DNA of 64,000 nucleotides from Enterovibrio norvegicus_B (GTDB taxonomy: Bacteria; Pseudomonadota; Gammaproteobacteria; Enterobacterales; Vibrionaceae), in assembly GCF_002876705.1 (NCBI RefSeq), contig NZ_MDAG01000002.1:122020-186019 (forward strand), given 5' to 3'. Positions 34,037 to 42,971 of the stretch are shown here, one piece after another (the first letter of the stretch is position 1; each line of letters begins with the position of its first letter). The position numbers and the translations under genes were made by a program. A model generated the notes under the pieces. The model saw only the letters and a program-made list of their open reading frames with translations. It was not told where the DNA came from and made no database searches.

Positions 34037-35436
34037 CCATTGCAGCACTGTTTGGATTGCTTTTTCTTTGTATGTTCATAGGGATGCCCATTGCGATTGC
34101 ACTCGGTTTGTCGAGTGTGGCAACGATTTTGATGTTTTCAAACGACTCATTGGCATCCATTGCTTTGAAGTTGTTTGAGGCCACCAGTGAACACTACACC
34201 TTATTGGCCATTCCTTTTTTCATTCTTTCTTCGGCGTTTCTCTCAACGGGGGGCGTCGCAAGGCGTCTGATCAATTTTGCCATTGATTCCGTGGGTCATG
34301 TGAAAGGTGGCCTCGCCATGGCGTCTGTTATGGCCTGTATGCTTTTTGCGGCGGTGTCTGGCAGTTCTCCTGCCACAGTGGCCGCTATCGGTTCTATCGT
34401 CATTGTGGGCATGGTGAAAGCCGGATACCCCAAAGCGTTTGCCGCCGGTGTGATTGCCAATGCGGGTACCTTGGGCATTTTGATCCCACCTTCTATCGTG
34501 ATGCTGGTGTATGCCGCTGCAACGGAAGTGTCAGCGTCACGCATGTTTATGGCGGGCTTCATTCCTGGCTTGATGATGGGCGGGATTTTGATGCTGGCTA
34601 TCTACATCGTTGCACGTATCAAAGGCCTTCCTTCACAGCCGTTTCCTGGCGTTGCTGCGCTAATGCATTCGGGGCTTCGCGCGTTGGGTGGCCTGATGCT
34701 GATTATCATCGTGCTTGGCTCGATTTACGGCGGTGTCGCCAGCCCGACGGAGGCGGCTTCGGTGGCGGCGGTTTACGCGTGGCTTGTCAGTGTGTGGGGC
34801 TATCGCGATATTGGTCCACTCAAAGATGTGCCTTGGCGTCGTGATGGTGAAGGCACGGTAAGCATGTTGCTGAGAAACCTGGTTTCACTGCCGATGGTGA
34901 TGGTGAAGTCATTTACTGACAAAGAAGTGAGCCATGTGGTTCGTGATGCCTCGAAAGTCAGCATCATGCTGCTGTTTATTATCGCGAATGCGATGTTGTT
35001 CGCCCATGTGCTCACCACTGAGCGTATCCCTCATACCATTGCCGAAACCATTGTGGCGTGGGGGTTACCGGCGTGGGGCTTCTTGATTGTGGTGAACATC
35101 CTGCTATTGATTGCGGGTAACTTCATGGAACCATCGGCTATCTTGCTGATCATGGCACCGATCTTGTTCCCTATCGCGATGCAGCTTGGTATTGACCCGA
35201 TTCATTTGGGCATCATCATGGTGGTGAACATGGAAATAGGCATGTTAACGCCGCCGGTGGGGCTGAATTTGTTTGTGACAGCGGGGATAACGGGGGAAAG
35301 CATGGGGTGGGCGATACGTGCCGCGTTGCCTTGGCTTGGTCTGCTGCTGATCTTCCTGATTCTGATCACCTACATTCCGCAAATATCGTTGTTCTTGCCG
35401 GATTATCTCGATTCACTTCGAGGGTATAAATCCTGA
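34033..35436 (+). CDS. dctM: TRAP transporter large permease DctM
   Basis: 467 residues with about 12 membrane segments. The family signatures are AAVSGSSPATVAAIGSI, GTLGILIPPSIVMLVYA and LTPPVGLNLFVTAGI. It forms the sodium-driven transport channel of the DctPQM system. Of note is a loop of about 60 residues around 260-310 that carries extra charged sequence between helices. A bidirectional terminator follows. Confidence 0.95.
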   Translation: MTIAALFGLLFLCMFIGMPIAIALGLSSVATILMFSNDSLASIALKLFEATSEHYTLLAIPFFILSSAFLSTGGVARRLINFAIDSVGHVKGGLAMASVMACMLFAAVSGSSPATVAAIGSIVIVGMVKAGYPKAFAAGVIANAGTLGILIPPSIVMLVYAAATEVSASRMFMAGFIPGLMMGGILMLAIYIVARIKGLPSQPFPGVAALMHSGLRALGGLMLIIIVLGSIYGGVASPTEAASVAAVYAWLVSVWGYRDIGPLKDVPWRRDGEGTVSMLLRNLVSLPMVMVKSFTDKEVSHVVRDASKVSIMLLFIIANAMLFAHVLTTERIPHTIAETIVAWGLPAWGFLIVVNILLLIAGNFMEPSAILLIMAPILFPIAMQLGIDPIHLGIIMVVNMEIGMLTPPVGLNLFVTAGITGESMGWAIRAALPWLGLLLIFLILITYIPQISLFLPDYLDSLRGYKS

Positions 35437-35454
35437 TGTAACGACCAGAGACAA

Positions 35455-35484
35455 CAAAAAAGGGGCGAATTCGCCCCTTTTTAT
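35455..35484. terminator. Bidirectional terminator between dctM and the M20 peptidase
   Basis: Stem AGGGGCGA/TCGCCCCT with A and T runs on both sides, between convergent genes. Confidence 0.85.
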
Positions 35485-35549
35485 TTGTACGTTAGCTTAC
35501 GTCTAACCTGCGTTGGATCAGGGTGAGCGTATTGGCCGACGGAGAATAC

Positions 35550-36674
35550 TTATTTCGCCAATTTCTCAAGCACTGCTTTCAGTAGTTTGATGCGTGGCTC
35601 AATAGAGTGAAGCTCAAGGTATTCTGCATCGCTGTGGAAGCCTGCACCGATTGGACCCAAACCATCAAGGGTTGGTACACCCAATACTGCAGTTAGGTTG
35701 GCATCAGAGCCGCCGCCCACTTCCTGCCAAGTGATGTCGATACCCAGATCTTTTCCGGTTTCTTCGATCATCGCCATAAGGCTTTCGGTTTTGCTTGTTG
35801 GTGCCATTGCAGGTTTGGTCGCTTCGCGCACCAACGATACGGTGACGCCATCAACGAACGGGGTTTCCGTTAATGCACGGATTTTGCTGTCTACGAGCGC
35901 ATATTCATCGTTGTCCCAGAAACGCACGTCAACAACCGCTTCAGCGTGTTGTGGAACAATGTTTGCGCCGTCGCCGCCATTCACAACGCCTACGTTCAGG
36001 GTGGTGCCTGTTTCAAAGTCCGTCATCGCGTTCAAGGCAAGGATCCAATGCGCCATTTCAGTGATTGCACTGCGGCCATTTTGAGGTTCGTTACCTGCGT
36101 GTGCCGCTTTGCCGTGGAACGTCATTCGGTAACGCGCCATGCCTTTGCGTGCTTTTACCAATGAGCCATCAGCACGTGCAGCTTCTGCAACCAGCACGTG
36201 GCGTGCATCTTTCGCCACGGATTTCAGCCATGCTTCTGAGTGCAGAGAGCCAATCTCTTCGTCTGGGTTCATGCAAACACAGATAGACAATGCATCACGA
36301 ACACTCACATCCAGCTCACGCAGTGCGTATACCACGTTCAGCAGGCCTGACTTCATGTCAGAAACGCCTGGGCCGTATGCACGGTTTTCATCGTTGCTCA
36401 TTGGGCGGTCAGCCGCTGTCCCCACAGGGAATACGGTATCCATGTGACCAATCAACATCACATCGATGTGTTCTGCTTCAGGCTTGTTGCGGATCTCAAG
36501 ACCCACGCCAGCAATACCACAATCAACACGTTTGATGTTCCATCCGTCCATGTCTTCGTATTTTTCGGCCATGATGTTGGCAATCACTTCGATGCCTTCA
36601 ACCGTCAATGTGCCGCAATCTACATTGATCAGGGGACGTAGTTCTTCTAGATAGGTGTTCAGAGAAAAGTTCAT
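35550..36674 (-). CDS. M20 family metallopeptidase, glutamate carboxypeptidase (CPG2)-like
   Basis: 374 residues from the ATG at 36674, with GGAG seven bases upstream. The longer frame start at 36704 lacks this. Zinc-binding motifs of M20 are in place: GHMDTVFP, GPGVSDMKSG (bridging aspartate), NPDEEIGS (catalytic Glu) and a late GFHSDAEYLEL. No signal peptide, so cytoplasmic. It lies 78 bases after the YjiG-like gene on the same strand. In E. coli yjiHG adjoins the isoaspartyl dipeptidase gene iadA, so a role in cleaving an imported dipeptide or acyl-amino acid is likely. The substrate is unknown. Confidence 0.9.
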   Translation of the reverse strand: MNFSLNTYLEELRPLINVDCGTLTVEGIEVIANIMAEKYEDMDGWNIKRVDCGIAGVGLEIRNKPEAEHIDVMLIGHMDTVFPVGTAADRPMSNDENRAYGPGVSDMKSGLLNVVYALRELDVSVRDALSICVCMNPDEEIGSLHSEAWLKSVAKDARHVLVAEAARADGSLVKARKGMARYRMTFHGKAAHAGNEPQNGRSAITEMAHWILALNAMTDFETGTTLNVGVVNGGDGANIVPQHAEAVVDVRFWDNDEYALVDSKIRALTETPFVDGVTVSLVREATKPAMAPTSKTESLMAMIEETGKDLGIDITWQEVGGGSDANLTAVLGVPTLDGLGPIGAGFHSDAEYLELHSIEPRIKLLKAVLEKLAK

Positions 36675-36752
36675 AGCAACTCCGGAAATCCGTTTGGAAA
36701 GCAACGCCGAGCCTTTATTGAATATGAAAGTGCTCGGCGTGAGAGAAAAGCG

Positions 36753-37214
36753 TTAAACCAGAATGTTCATCACCAACATTGCGCCTAGGGCGTTGATGAC
36801 TGAGATGATAACCATGGCCGGGATGTAGCGACCTTCAGTACCGATTGGGCCAAGGATGCGGCCAAGGTATTGAACTTGTGAACCCATTAGGTAGATAGCA
36901 GGCGCAAGAATGGCAATGTGTTCGCCATTTAAGATGCCTTGGTCAAACAGGCTAATCACCACGCCCACTGCGCCACCCATCGACATCCATGCGCCGATAA
37001 GCACGGCTGCTGCTTCACCAGGAAGGCCGAACACTGCCATAACTGGAGAGAACAAGGTGCCCATCAGATCCAATGCGCCTGTGATTTGAAGTGCTTTGAT
37101 GATCACGAAGGCCATCAGAACGTTTGGCACGGTTGACGTTGTTGCGATGTTCCAGCCTTTTTTAGCGCCTTCTACGAAAATGTCCGTCACCATCGGCTTT
37201 TTTGCTTCAGTCAT
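36753..37214 (-). CDS. yjiG: YjiG-like membrane protein (nucleoside-recognition/SpmB type)
   Basis: 153 residues, three or four membrane helices. Begins MTEAKKPMVTDIFVEGAKKG, followed by PNVLMAFVIIKALQITGALD; this matches the YjiG/SpmB gate-domain family. Start overlaps the stop of the YjiH-like gene by one base (TAATG), so the two are coupled. Together they probably form a transporter for the substrate of the downstream M20 peptidase. Confidence 0.88.
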   Translation of the reverse strand: MTEAKKPMVTDIFVEGAKKGWNIATTSTVPNVLMAFVIIKALQITGALDLMGTLFSPVMAVFGLPGEAAAVLIGAWMSMGGAVGVVISLFDQGILNGEHIAILAPAIYLMGSQVQYLGRILGPIGTEGRYIPAMVIISVINALGAMLVMNILV

Positions 37215-37939
37215 TATGCTTTCTCCTCGGTTAGCGCGTTGCCTGTTTTGTCTTCTTTGCCTTCAGTGATGTTCAAGTAAACGCGGAACAGGTTTGCACC
37301 CACGAACTTGAATACGAACATCACGGCAACCGCGAGACCGATAGAGGAAGCAACAGCCAAAGAACCGTCCATCAATGTCAGGGTGAACAGTACCGCGCCT
37401 GATGAGAAGAAGTTCACGATCGCTGCACCTGCAGAGAATTGGAACATGGTGAAGATATCCGCTTCACGCTTGGTGAGATGACCTTCGTCTTTTAGCTGAC
37501 GTGTCATTGCTGCACCCGCATCGGTACTTTGTAGCGATGCAATCAACGCAAGACCTGTGTTACCAGGAATGTTCATCAATGGACGAAGCAGTGGCGTAAG
37601 CAGTTTACGTGCTGCATCCAGTGCGCCGTAGTGCTCAAGCACGTTGATCATACCCAGTGCGAACATCACAGTTGGGATCAGTGTTAGGGCGAACAGGAAG
37701 CCGTCACGCGCGCCGCTACCGCCTTTACCACGCATCGATGTGGTTGCAGCTTGGATACCGTCAGCGGTTTCGTTGACGCCGTAAACAACGCTACCGAAAG
37801 AACCGTTCAGGGTGGTGAAGTCAAAAACGCCATACCATTCGTTAGATTGGAGTAATCCTGAAAAGAAAACGACGGCGAAGGCGAGGGCAAAGTAACTACC
37901 GATAGTAACTTTGCGAGTTTGCTCGCTAGGAGTGCTCAT
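37214..37939 (-). CDS. yjiH: YjiH-like membrane protein (nucleoside-recognition domain)
   Basis: 241 residues with five to six membrane segments and the gate-domain pattern GNTGLALIASLQSTDAGAA. The ATG at 37939 has GAGG six bases upstream. First gene of an apparent three-gene operon (yjiH, yjiG, M20 peptidase). Related SpmA-like proteins are thought to move small solutes, but no substrate is established for this pair. Confidence 0.88.
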   Translation of the reverse strand: MSTPSEQTRKVTIGSYFALAFAVVFFSGLLQSNEWYGVFDFTTLNGSFGSVVYGVNETADGIQAATTSMRGKGGSGARDGFLFALTLIPTVMFALGMINVLEHYGALDAARKLLTPLLRPLMNIPGNTGLALIASLQSTDAGAAMTRQLKDEGHLTKREADIFTMFQFSAGAAIVNFFSSGAVLFTLTLMDGSLAVASSIGLAVAVMFVFKFVGANLFRVYLNITEGKEDKTGNALTEEKA

Positions 37940-38167
37940 AGATACCTCTTTGGGCTAATTGTATTTGCGTATGCAAAATGAAATCTGCCCCCATTCTCTT
38001 CTGCGAGGGATTCCGCACTTTGATTGGGGTCAATATGTGCTACTGAATGGTGGGGAATTCGCGTGGTGCAATGTTGAATATGTGATCGTGATCTACTATC
38101 AGTAGCAGTGTCGAGAAGGCTGAGATTTTCCGCTAAAACAAGGATGTAAACACCTTTCGTGAGATGT

Positions 38168-38190
38168 AAAAAAGGCAGCTATCGCTGCCT
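38168..38190 (-). terminator. Rho-independent terminator of the NhaC-like gene
   Basis: Stem GGCAGC/GCTGCC (38174-38179 with 38184-38189) and U run on the minus strand, about 20 bases past the stop. Confidence 0.85.
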
Positions 38191-38210
38191 TTAGAAAGGG
38201 GTTGTTCAGA

Positions 38211-39659
38211 TTACGCTTTTTGCAGTGCTGCAGCGCCTTCTAGGTTTGTGTTATCGGATGCCACTTCGCGCTGTTGGTTTGGTTCAACAGGGTCCACAAA
38301 CCAACCAAGGTACGAGGTCACAATGGTCACGATAATACACACGAAGCTCAGCCACATGAACGGGGCATAAGACAGGGTTGCAACACCCAAGATGCTCGCC
38401 ATGTAAATGCCGTTGTCACTCCAAGGCACCATGCCGGATGTGAGTGTGCCGCCGAACTCTGCATTACGAGAAAGGTTCTTACGGTGGTAACCAATGCGGT
38501 CATAGTTTTTCGCACAAATCTTAGGTGTCAGAATCAAAGACACGTACATGGCCGAACCAAACACGTTACCAAGGAATGCCGTACCAATGGTTGAGGTCGC
38601 AAGGCTGCCCGCAGAATTCACTTTGCGCTCGAAAATCTTCGCGATGGTTTCAAGTACGCCCACTTTGTCTAGTAGACCACCAAAGCCCAGACCAAAGACA
38701 ATCACAGCCACTGAACCGAGCATAGATTCCATGCCGCCACGGTTTAGGATGGCGTCAATGAAGCTCACTCCAGAATCAATTTGGAACGGAGCCCATGCCG
38801 TGTTGATTGCTGCTAGCGGATTCATGTCTTGCACCACGATAGCCCACACGATACCCAATACAGAACCAAGAGAAATCACTGGGAATGACGGTAAACGCAA
38901 AGCCAGAAGCAATAACACAATACCCACAGGGATAAAGGACATTGGTGAAATCACGAATTGCTTGTCCATCGCTGCAATCACGTCACTCACTTGCGCCATG
39001 TCAACATTGCCAGCGTAGTGCAGGCCAAGTGCAGTGAACAAAATGCCCGTGATGATGTAACTGATCAGAGCGATTGGCAGCATGCCTTTGATGTGTTCAA
39101 CGATCTCGACACCAGACATAGAAGAAGCAAGGATCACCGAGTCAGAAAGCGGAGACAGTTTGTCGCCAAAGTAACAGCCTGACAGCACAGCGCCCGCAGT
39201 GACGGGGGCAGGAACGCCAAGACCTTGACCAATCCCCATCATCGCGATACCCGCAGTACCTGCCGCACCCCATGATGTGCCCGTCGCTAGCGCCGTTAAT
39301 GAACAGATGATCATGGTGGCAGCCAGGAAGATGGATGGGTGAATGGCTTTCAAGCCGTAATAAATGATGGTTGGAACGATACCGCCCGCAATCCAGGTAC
39401 CGACAAGCGCGCCGACAGCCAGAAGAATTAATACCGCACCTAGGCCGTTTGCGATGCCGTTGGTGGCCGCTTTTTCAAGGTCTTTGTACTGATGACCAAG
39501 CTTAATACCAAGGCCGATGATTAAGAACCAACCGATGTACAGCGCCAATTGAATAGGTAAGTTAAGTTTGGCGGTGAAGGAGAATGCCAACAACAGGAAC
39601 AGACCGAGCGCCATGAATACTTGGAACAAAGAAGGAAGTTGCGCCGAGCGTTTTTTCAT
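38211..39659 (-). CDS. nhaC: Na+/H+ antiporter, NhaC family
   Basis: 482 residues with about 11-12 membrane segments. The NhaC patterns are SLTALATGTSWGAAGTAGIA, GAVLSGCYFGDKLSPLSDS and NAEFGGTLTSGMVPWSDNG. AAAGG lies eight bases before the ATG. NhaC-type proteins exchange sodium for protons; some relatives instead swap amino or organic acids (malate/lactate). The 690-base upstream gap shows no lysine riboswitch, a control known from some nhaC genes. Single gene. Confidence 0.9.
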   Translation of the reverse strand: MKKRSAQLPSLFQVFMALGLFLLLAFSFTAKLNLPIQLALYIGWFLIIGLGIKLGHQYKDLEKAATNGIANGLGAVLILLAVGALVGTWIAGGIVPTIIYYGLKAIHPSIFLAATMIICSLTALATGTSWGAAGTAGIAMMGIGQGLGVPAPVTAGAVLSGCYFGDKLSPLSDSVILASSMSGVEIVEHIKGMLPIALISYIITGILFTALGLHYAGNVDMAQVSDVIAAMDKQFVISPMSFIPVGIVLLLLALRLPSFPVISLGSVLGIVWAIVVQDMNPLAAINTAWAPFQIDSGVSFIDAILNRGGMESMLGSVAVIVFGLGFGGLLDKVGVLETIAKIFERKVNSAGSLATSTIGTAFLGNVFGSAMYVSLILTPKICAKNYDRIGYHRKNLSRNAEFGGTLTSGMVPWSDNGIYMASILGVATLSYAPFMWLSFVCIIVTIVTSYLGWFVDPVEPNQQREVASDNTNLEGAAALQKA

Positions 39660-40352
39660 ATATGAAACCTTTCTTGAGAGTCGGGCCCGTGTCGGTTCCT
39701 TCCGGTGAAATACATAACCAAGTCACGTCAAAATGAACGTCTGTGCGCATCAATATCGCGCTCTAACGTTTCTTTTTCTGACATCCTAGACATCATTACC
39801 TTGAGGTCGCTTGGGTATACAAACAATCACAAACAGTGGGCTGTTATTACTACCATCCTGGCGGCGAGAGTTACTTTAGCGAAAGAGGATAGAAGAGGTG
39901 AACAAGAATTTCATTTTATGTGACTTATGCGCTTAAGGGGTTATTTTTCATGGTTTACCTGATGATATTTGTATAGATATGGTTAATTTGTGTGATTGTG
40001 ATGCGGTTAAAGTGTGTTTCTAAAATGTGTGTGAAAATGTAAATGTGCAGCATTTGAGATGGTTAAACTGCAATGTTTTGGCTCTAAACGTCGTTTTGGT
40101 TGGTTTATATAGGTATTTTTGTCTCTATGCGAATGAGAGGAAGATCGTAAAAATCGTCTTTTGGTTGCTTCGGTTCGTTTCAATGCCATCACTTCCATAA
40201 TGAGGTATTTAAATTTGGGTTGAAGCCAGTTCAATGAAGGCAGGCTGAGATTTTTCTCGTGCTTAGGCAAAAAGATGCAGTTTTTGCTTGTTATTTGTGT
40301 CGTTAATTTTCAAGATAAGTGGAGAAATTTAAAACAAGGAGTGTGAGAGCGA
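39660..40352. other. Divergent promoter region nhaC/asd
   Basis: 693 bases, AT-rich, without a convincing gene. An 87-codon minus frame at 40007-40270 is a chance frame of low-complexity content. I looked for a lysine riboswitch (asd and nhaC are known targets) and saw none of its conserved blocks. The region must hold promoters for both genes. Confidence 0.5.
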
Positions 40353-41471
40353 ATGAAAAGAGTAGGGTTAGTAGGCTGGCGCGGTATGGTTGGTTCTGTA
40401 CTGATGCAGCGCATGGTAGAAGAGCGTGATTTCGATGTTATCGAGCCGGTTTTTTACAGCACCTCTCAAATTGGCATCCCTGCGCCAAACTATGGCAAAG
40501 ATGCAGGTCTTCTCGAAGATGCCTTTAATATCGAAAGTCTAAAAACATTGGACGTTGTTATTACCTGTCAAGGTGGTAGCTATACCGAAGAAGTGTATCC
40601 AAAACTACTGGCCGCTGGCTGGAAGGGATATTGGATTGATGCCGCATCAACACTTCGTATGAAAGAAGACAGCATCATTACGCTGGATCCTGTCAACTTT
40701 AAGCAAATCCAAGAAGGCATTCACAAGGGGACGAAAACCTATGTGGGTGGTAACTGTACTGTCAGCTTGATGCTGATGGCGGTGGGTGGCCTTTACAAAG
40801 AAGGTCTGGTTGAGTGGATGACCGCGCAAACGTACCAAGCAGCATCAGGTGCTGGTGCGAAAAACATGCGCGAATTGATCAGCCAAATGGGCGTGATTAA
40901 TGATGCAGTGAGCCTTGATCTGGCAAACCCTGCAACGTCCATTTTAGATATCGACCGTAAAGTGGCTGAAACGCTGCGCTCTTCAAGTTTCCCGACTTCA
41001 GAATTTGGTGCGCCGTTGGCGGGCTCTTTAATCCCTTGGATCGACGTGAAACGTGAAAACGGTCAAAGCAAGGAAGAGTGGAAAGGCACCGTTGAAACGA
41101 ACAAGATCCTTGGTCTTGAAAGCAACCCAGTACCGATTGATGGTACGTGTGTTCGCATTGGTGCAATGCGCTGTCACAGCCAAGCACTCACGTTGAAGCT
41201 GAAGAAGAACGTTCCTTTGGACGAAATCGAAGGCATCATCGCTGCGCATAATGACTGGGTTAAAGTGATCCCGAATGAGCGTGACATTACGGTGCAAGAG
41301 CTGTCTCCTGCAAAAGTAACAGGGACCTTGTCTGTGCCTGTAGGTCGTCTTCGTAAGATGGCAATGGGTGATGACTTCTTGAATGCGTTCACTGTCGGTG
41401 ACCAATTGCTGTGGGGTGCTGCAGAGCCTCTACGCCGTACACTTCGCATTATTCTTGCTGAAGTGTCGTAA
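40353..41471 (+). CDS. asd: Aspartate-semialdehyde dehydrogenase
   Basis: 372 residues, the gram-negative long form. It converts aspartyl phosphate to aspartate semialdehyde for lysine, threonine, methionine and diaminopimelate synthesis. NADP-binding GLVGWRGMVGSVLM at the N-terminus; active-site cysteine in GGNCTVSLML (about residue 135); catalytic histidine in RIGAMRCHSQAL (about 274). AAGGAG precedes the ATG. Vibrios often have two asd genes of different type; this one is the E. coli-like type. An unusual heptamer repeat follows the stop. Confidence 0.97.
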   Translation: MKRVGLVGWRGMVGSVLMQRMVEERDFDVIEPVFYSTSQIGIPAPNYGKDAGLLEDAFNIESLKTLDVVITCQGGSYTEEVYPKLLAAGWKGYWIDAASTLRMKEDSIITLDPVNFKQIQEGIHKGTKTYVGGNCTVSLMLMAVGGLYKEGLVEWMTAQTYQAASGAGAKNMRELISQMGVINDAVSLDLANPATSILDIDRKVAETLRSSSFPTSEFGAPLAGSLIPWIDVKRENGQSKEEWKGTVETNKILGLESNPVPIDGTCVRIGAMRCHSQALTLKLKKNVPLDEIEGIIAAHNDWVKVIPNERDITVQELSPAKVTGTLSVPVGRLRKMAMGDDFLNAFTVGDQLLWGAAEPLRRTLRIILAEVS

Positions 41472-41499
41472 CACTGCGTTTAACGCCAGTTGAAATCTT

Positions 41500-41534
41500 A
41501 AGACCTAAGACCTAAGACCTAAGACCTAAGACCT
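41500..41534. repeat. Five tandem copies of AAGACCT
   Basis: Perfect 7-bp microsatellite directly between the asd stop and its terminator. Such tracts change copy number by slippage. It lies in the 3'-UTR, so a change would not shift a frame. Confidence 0.9.
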
Positions 41535-41539
41535 AAAAC

Positions 41540-41568
41540 AAAGCCGCTGATCATCAGCGGCTTTTTTG
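41540..41568 (+). terminator. Rho-independent terminator of asd
   Basis: Ten-bp stem AAGCCGCTGA/TCAGCGGCTT, three-base loop, six U. Its 28-bp core is identical to the terminator at 42904-42931. Confidence 0.9.
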
Positions 41569-41629
41569 TGCCTGATGTTTACAACGCCTCTATCGCTTGC
41601 TCGCTCGGTGTTTTTGGTGAACGCCAGGC

Positions 41630-41658
41630 AAAAAAATACCCCGCCGAAGCGAGGTATT
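41630..41658 (-). terminator. Rho-independent terminator of sodB
   Basis: Stem AATACC(C)CGC/GCGAGGTATT with a stable tetraloop and a six- to seven-base U run on the minus strand, 36 bases past the stop. Confidence 0.82.
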
Positions 41659-41693
41659 TCATTCACACTCAAGGGTGCGAGAGAACCGAGAGA

Positions 41694-42278
41694 TTACGCT
41701 GCTAGGTTTTGAGCAACGAATTCCCAGTTAACCAATGCCCAGAATGCGTTCATGTAGTCTGGACGTAGGTTACGGAAATCGATGTAGTAAGCGTGTTCCC
41801 ACAGGTCAACAGTTAGAAGAGGTGTAACACCTTCTTCAGTCAGTGGCGTGCCTGCGTTTGACGTGTTTACGATATCTAGAGAACCGTCAGCTTTTTTCAC
41901 CAACCAAGTCCAAGAAGAACCGAAGTTGTTGATTGCTGAATCAGTGAATTTCGCTTTGAAGTCTTCGAATGAACCGAATGCTTTCGCGATTGCATCAGCA
42001 ACATCACCTGTTGGCTCACCGCCGCCATTTGGGCTTAGGCAGTGCCAGTAGAACGTGTGGTTCCAGATTTGTGCTGCGTTATTGAATACACCGCCAGTAG
42101 AGGTCTTGATGATCTCTTCTAGAGATTTGCTCTCAAGCTCAGTACCTTCAACTAGGCCGTTAAGCTTAACAACGTAAGTGTTGTGGTGCTTACCGTAGTG
42201 GTATTCCAAAGTCTCTTGAGAGATGTGCGGCTCAAGTGCATTTTTTTCGTAAGGAAGAGCTGGTAGTTGAAATGCCAT
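41694..42278 (-). CDS. sodB: Superoxide dismutase [Fe]
   Basis: 194 residues from the ATG at 42278, with GGAG nine bases upstream; this gives the usual MAFQLPALPYEKNALEPHIS start. Metal ligands: H in EPHISQETL (about 21) or HYGKHHNTY (about 27, the canonical first ligand), H in IWNHTFYW, and D and H in DLWEHAYYID. The sequence between these has the iron-type character (AQIWNHTF, SWTWLV). It removes superoxide in the cytoplasm. Divergent from grxD with about 260 bases between, as in other vibrios. Confidence 0.96.
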   Translation of the reverse strand: MAFQLPALPYEKNALEPHISQETLEYHYGKHHNTYVVKLNGLVEGTELESKSLEEIIKTSTGGVFNNAAQIWNHTFYWHCLSPNGGGEPTGDVADAIAKAFGSFEDFKAKFTDSAINNFGSSWTWLVKKADGSLDIVNTSNAGTPLTEEGVTPLLTVDLWEHAYYIDFRNLRPDYMNAFWALVNWEFVAQNLAA

Positions 42279-42537
42279 TACTCGATTCTCCATGATGGGT
42301 GGGGTTGCCCCCTGACATTATTGCTTCCTGTAGATTTGTCTTACACTTTAGGTAACTAAATTGTCGACGTTTCTACTTATAGACTGACTGCAAAACAGTT
42401 TAGCAAGTTTTTACTTTATTAAAAGAATAATTTTAAAAAAAGCGGCTGAATATGCCCTTACAGTTTTTAGGCATTTTTTTCCGCGCTTTTCCCAGTTAAT
42501 ATGGATGAAGTCATCACACTTGGTGTTCGAGGAAGTA

Positions 42538-42867
42538 ATGGAAACTATTGATAAAATCAAACAGCAGATCGAAGAAAATGCGATACTGCTTTATATGAAA
42601 GGCTCACCTAAGCTACCTAGCTGTGGCTTTTCGTCGCAAACTAGCCAAGCGCTGATGGCGTGCGGTGAAAAATTTGCGTACGTAGATATTCTGCAAAATC
42701 CAGACATTCGTGCCGAGTTGCCAATTTACGCAGAATGGCCGACCTTCCCTCAACTATGGGTTGAAGGTGAGTTGATCGGTGGTTGTGACATCGTACTGGA
42801 AATGTTCCAGAAAGGTGAGCTTCAGCCTATCATCAAAGATGCGGCAATGCGCCGTGATGCGGAATAA
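42538..42867 (+). CDS. grxD: Monothiol glutaredoxin GrxD
   Basis: 109 residues from the ATG at 42538, with GAGGAA just upstream. The frame's earlier ATG at 42505 would add an unlikely tail. The monothiol CGFS active site is at about residues 29-32 (LPSCGFSSQTSQAL), and glutathione contacts are WPTFPQLW and GGCDIVLEM. GrxD binds a 2Fe-2S cluster with glutathione and passes it on in Fe-S assembly. Neighbour of sodB, both being iron- and redox-related. Confidence 0.96.
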   Translation: METIDKIKQQIEENAILLYMKGSPKLPSCGFSSQTSQALMACGEKFAYVDILQNPDIRAELPIYAEWPTFPQLWVEGELIGGCDIVLEMFQKGELQPIIKDAAMRRDAE

Positions 42868-42901
42868 AACCTCGCCGTTTTTAACGCAATGATTCAAAAA
42901 G

Positions 42902-42931
42902 AAAAAGCCGCTGATCATCAGCGGCTTTTTT
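42902..42931. terminator. Terminator between grxD and the YuiF-like gene
   Basis: Same stem as at 41540-41568, with A and T runs on both sides, lying between convergent genes. Confidence 0.88.
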
Positions 42932-42971
42932 ATTGGGTGGTATTTTATCGCTAGGGCGAAAAGTGCTCAGA

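Noticed and set aside
40007..40270. 87-codon minus-strand frame in the nhaC/asd gap
   Set aside because: Low-complexity basic content, no ribosome site, no conserved pattern.
39660..40352. Lysine riboswitch before nhaC or asd
   Set aside because: None of the conserved core blocks could be found by eye on either strand.
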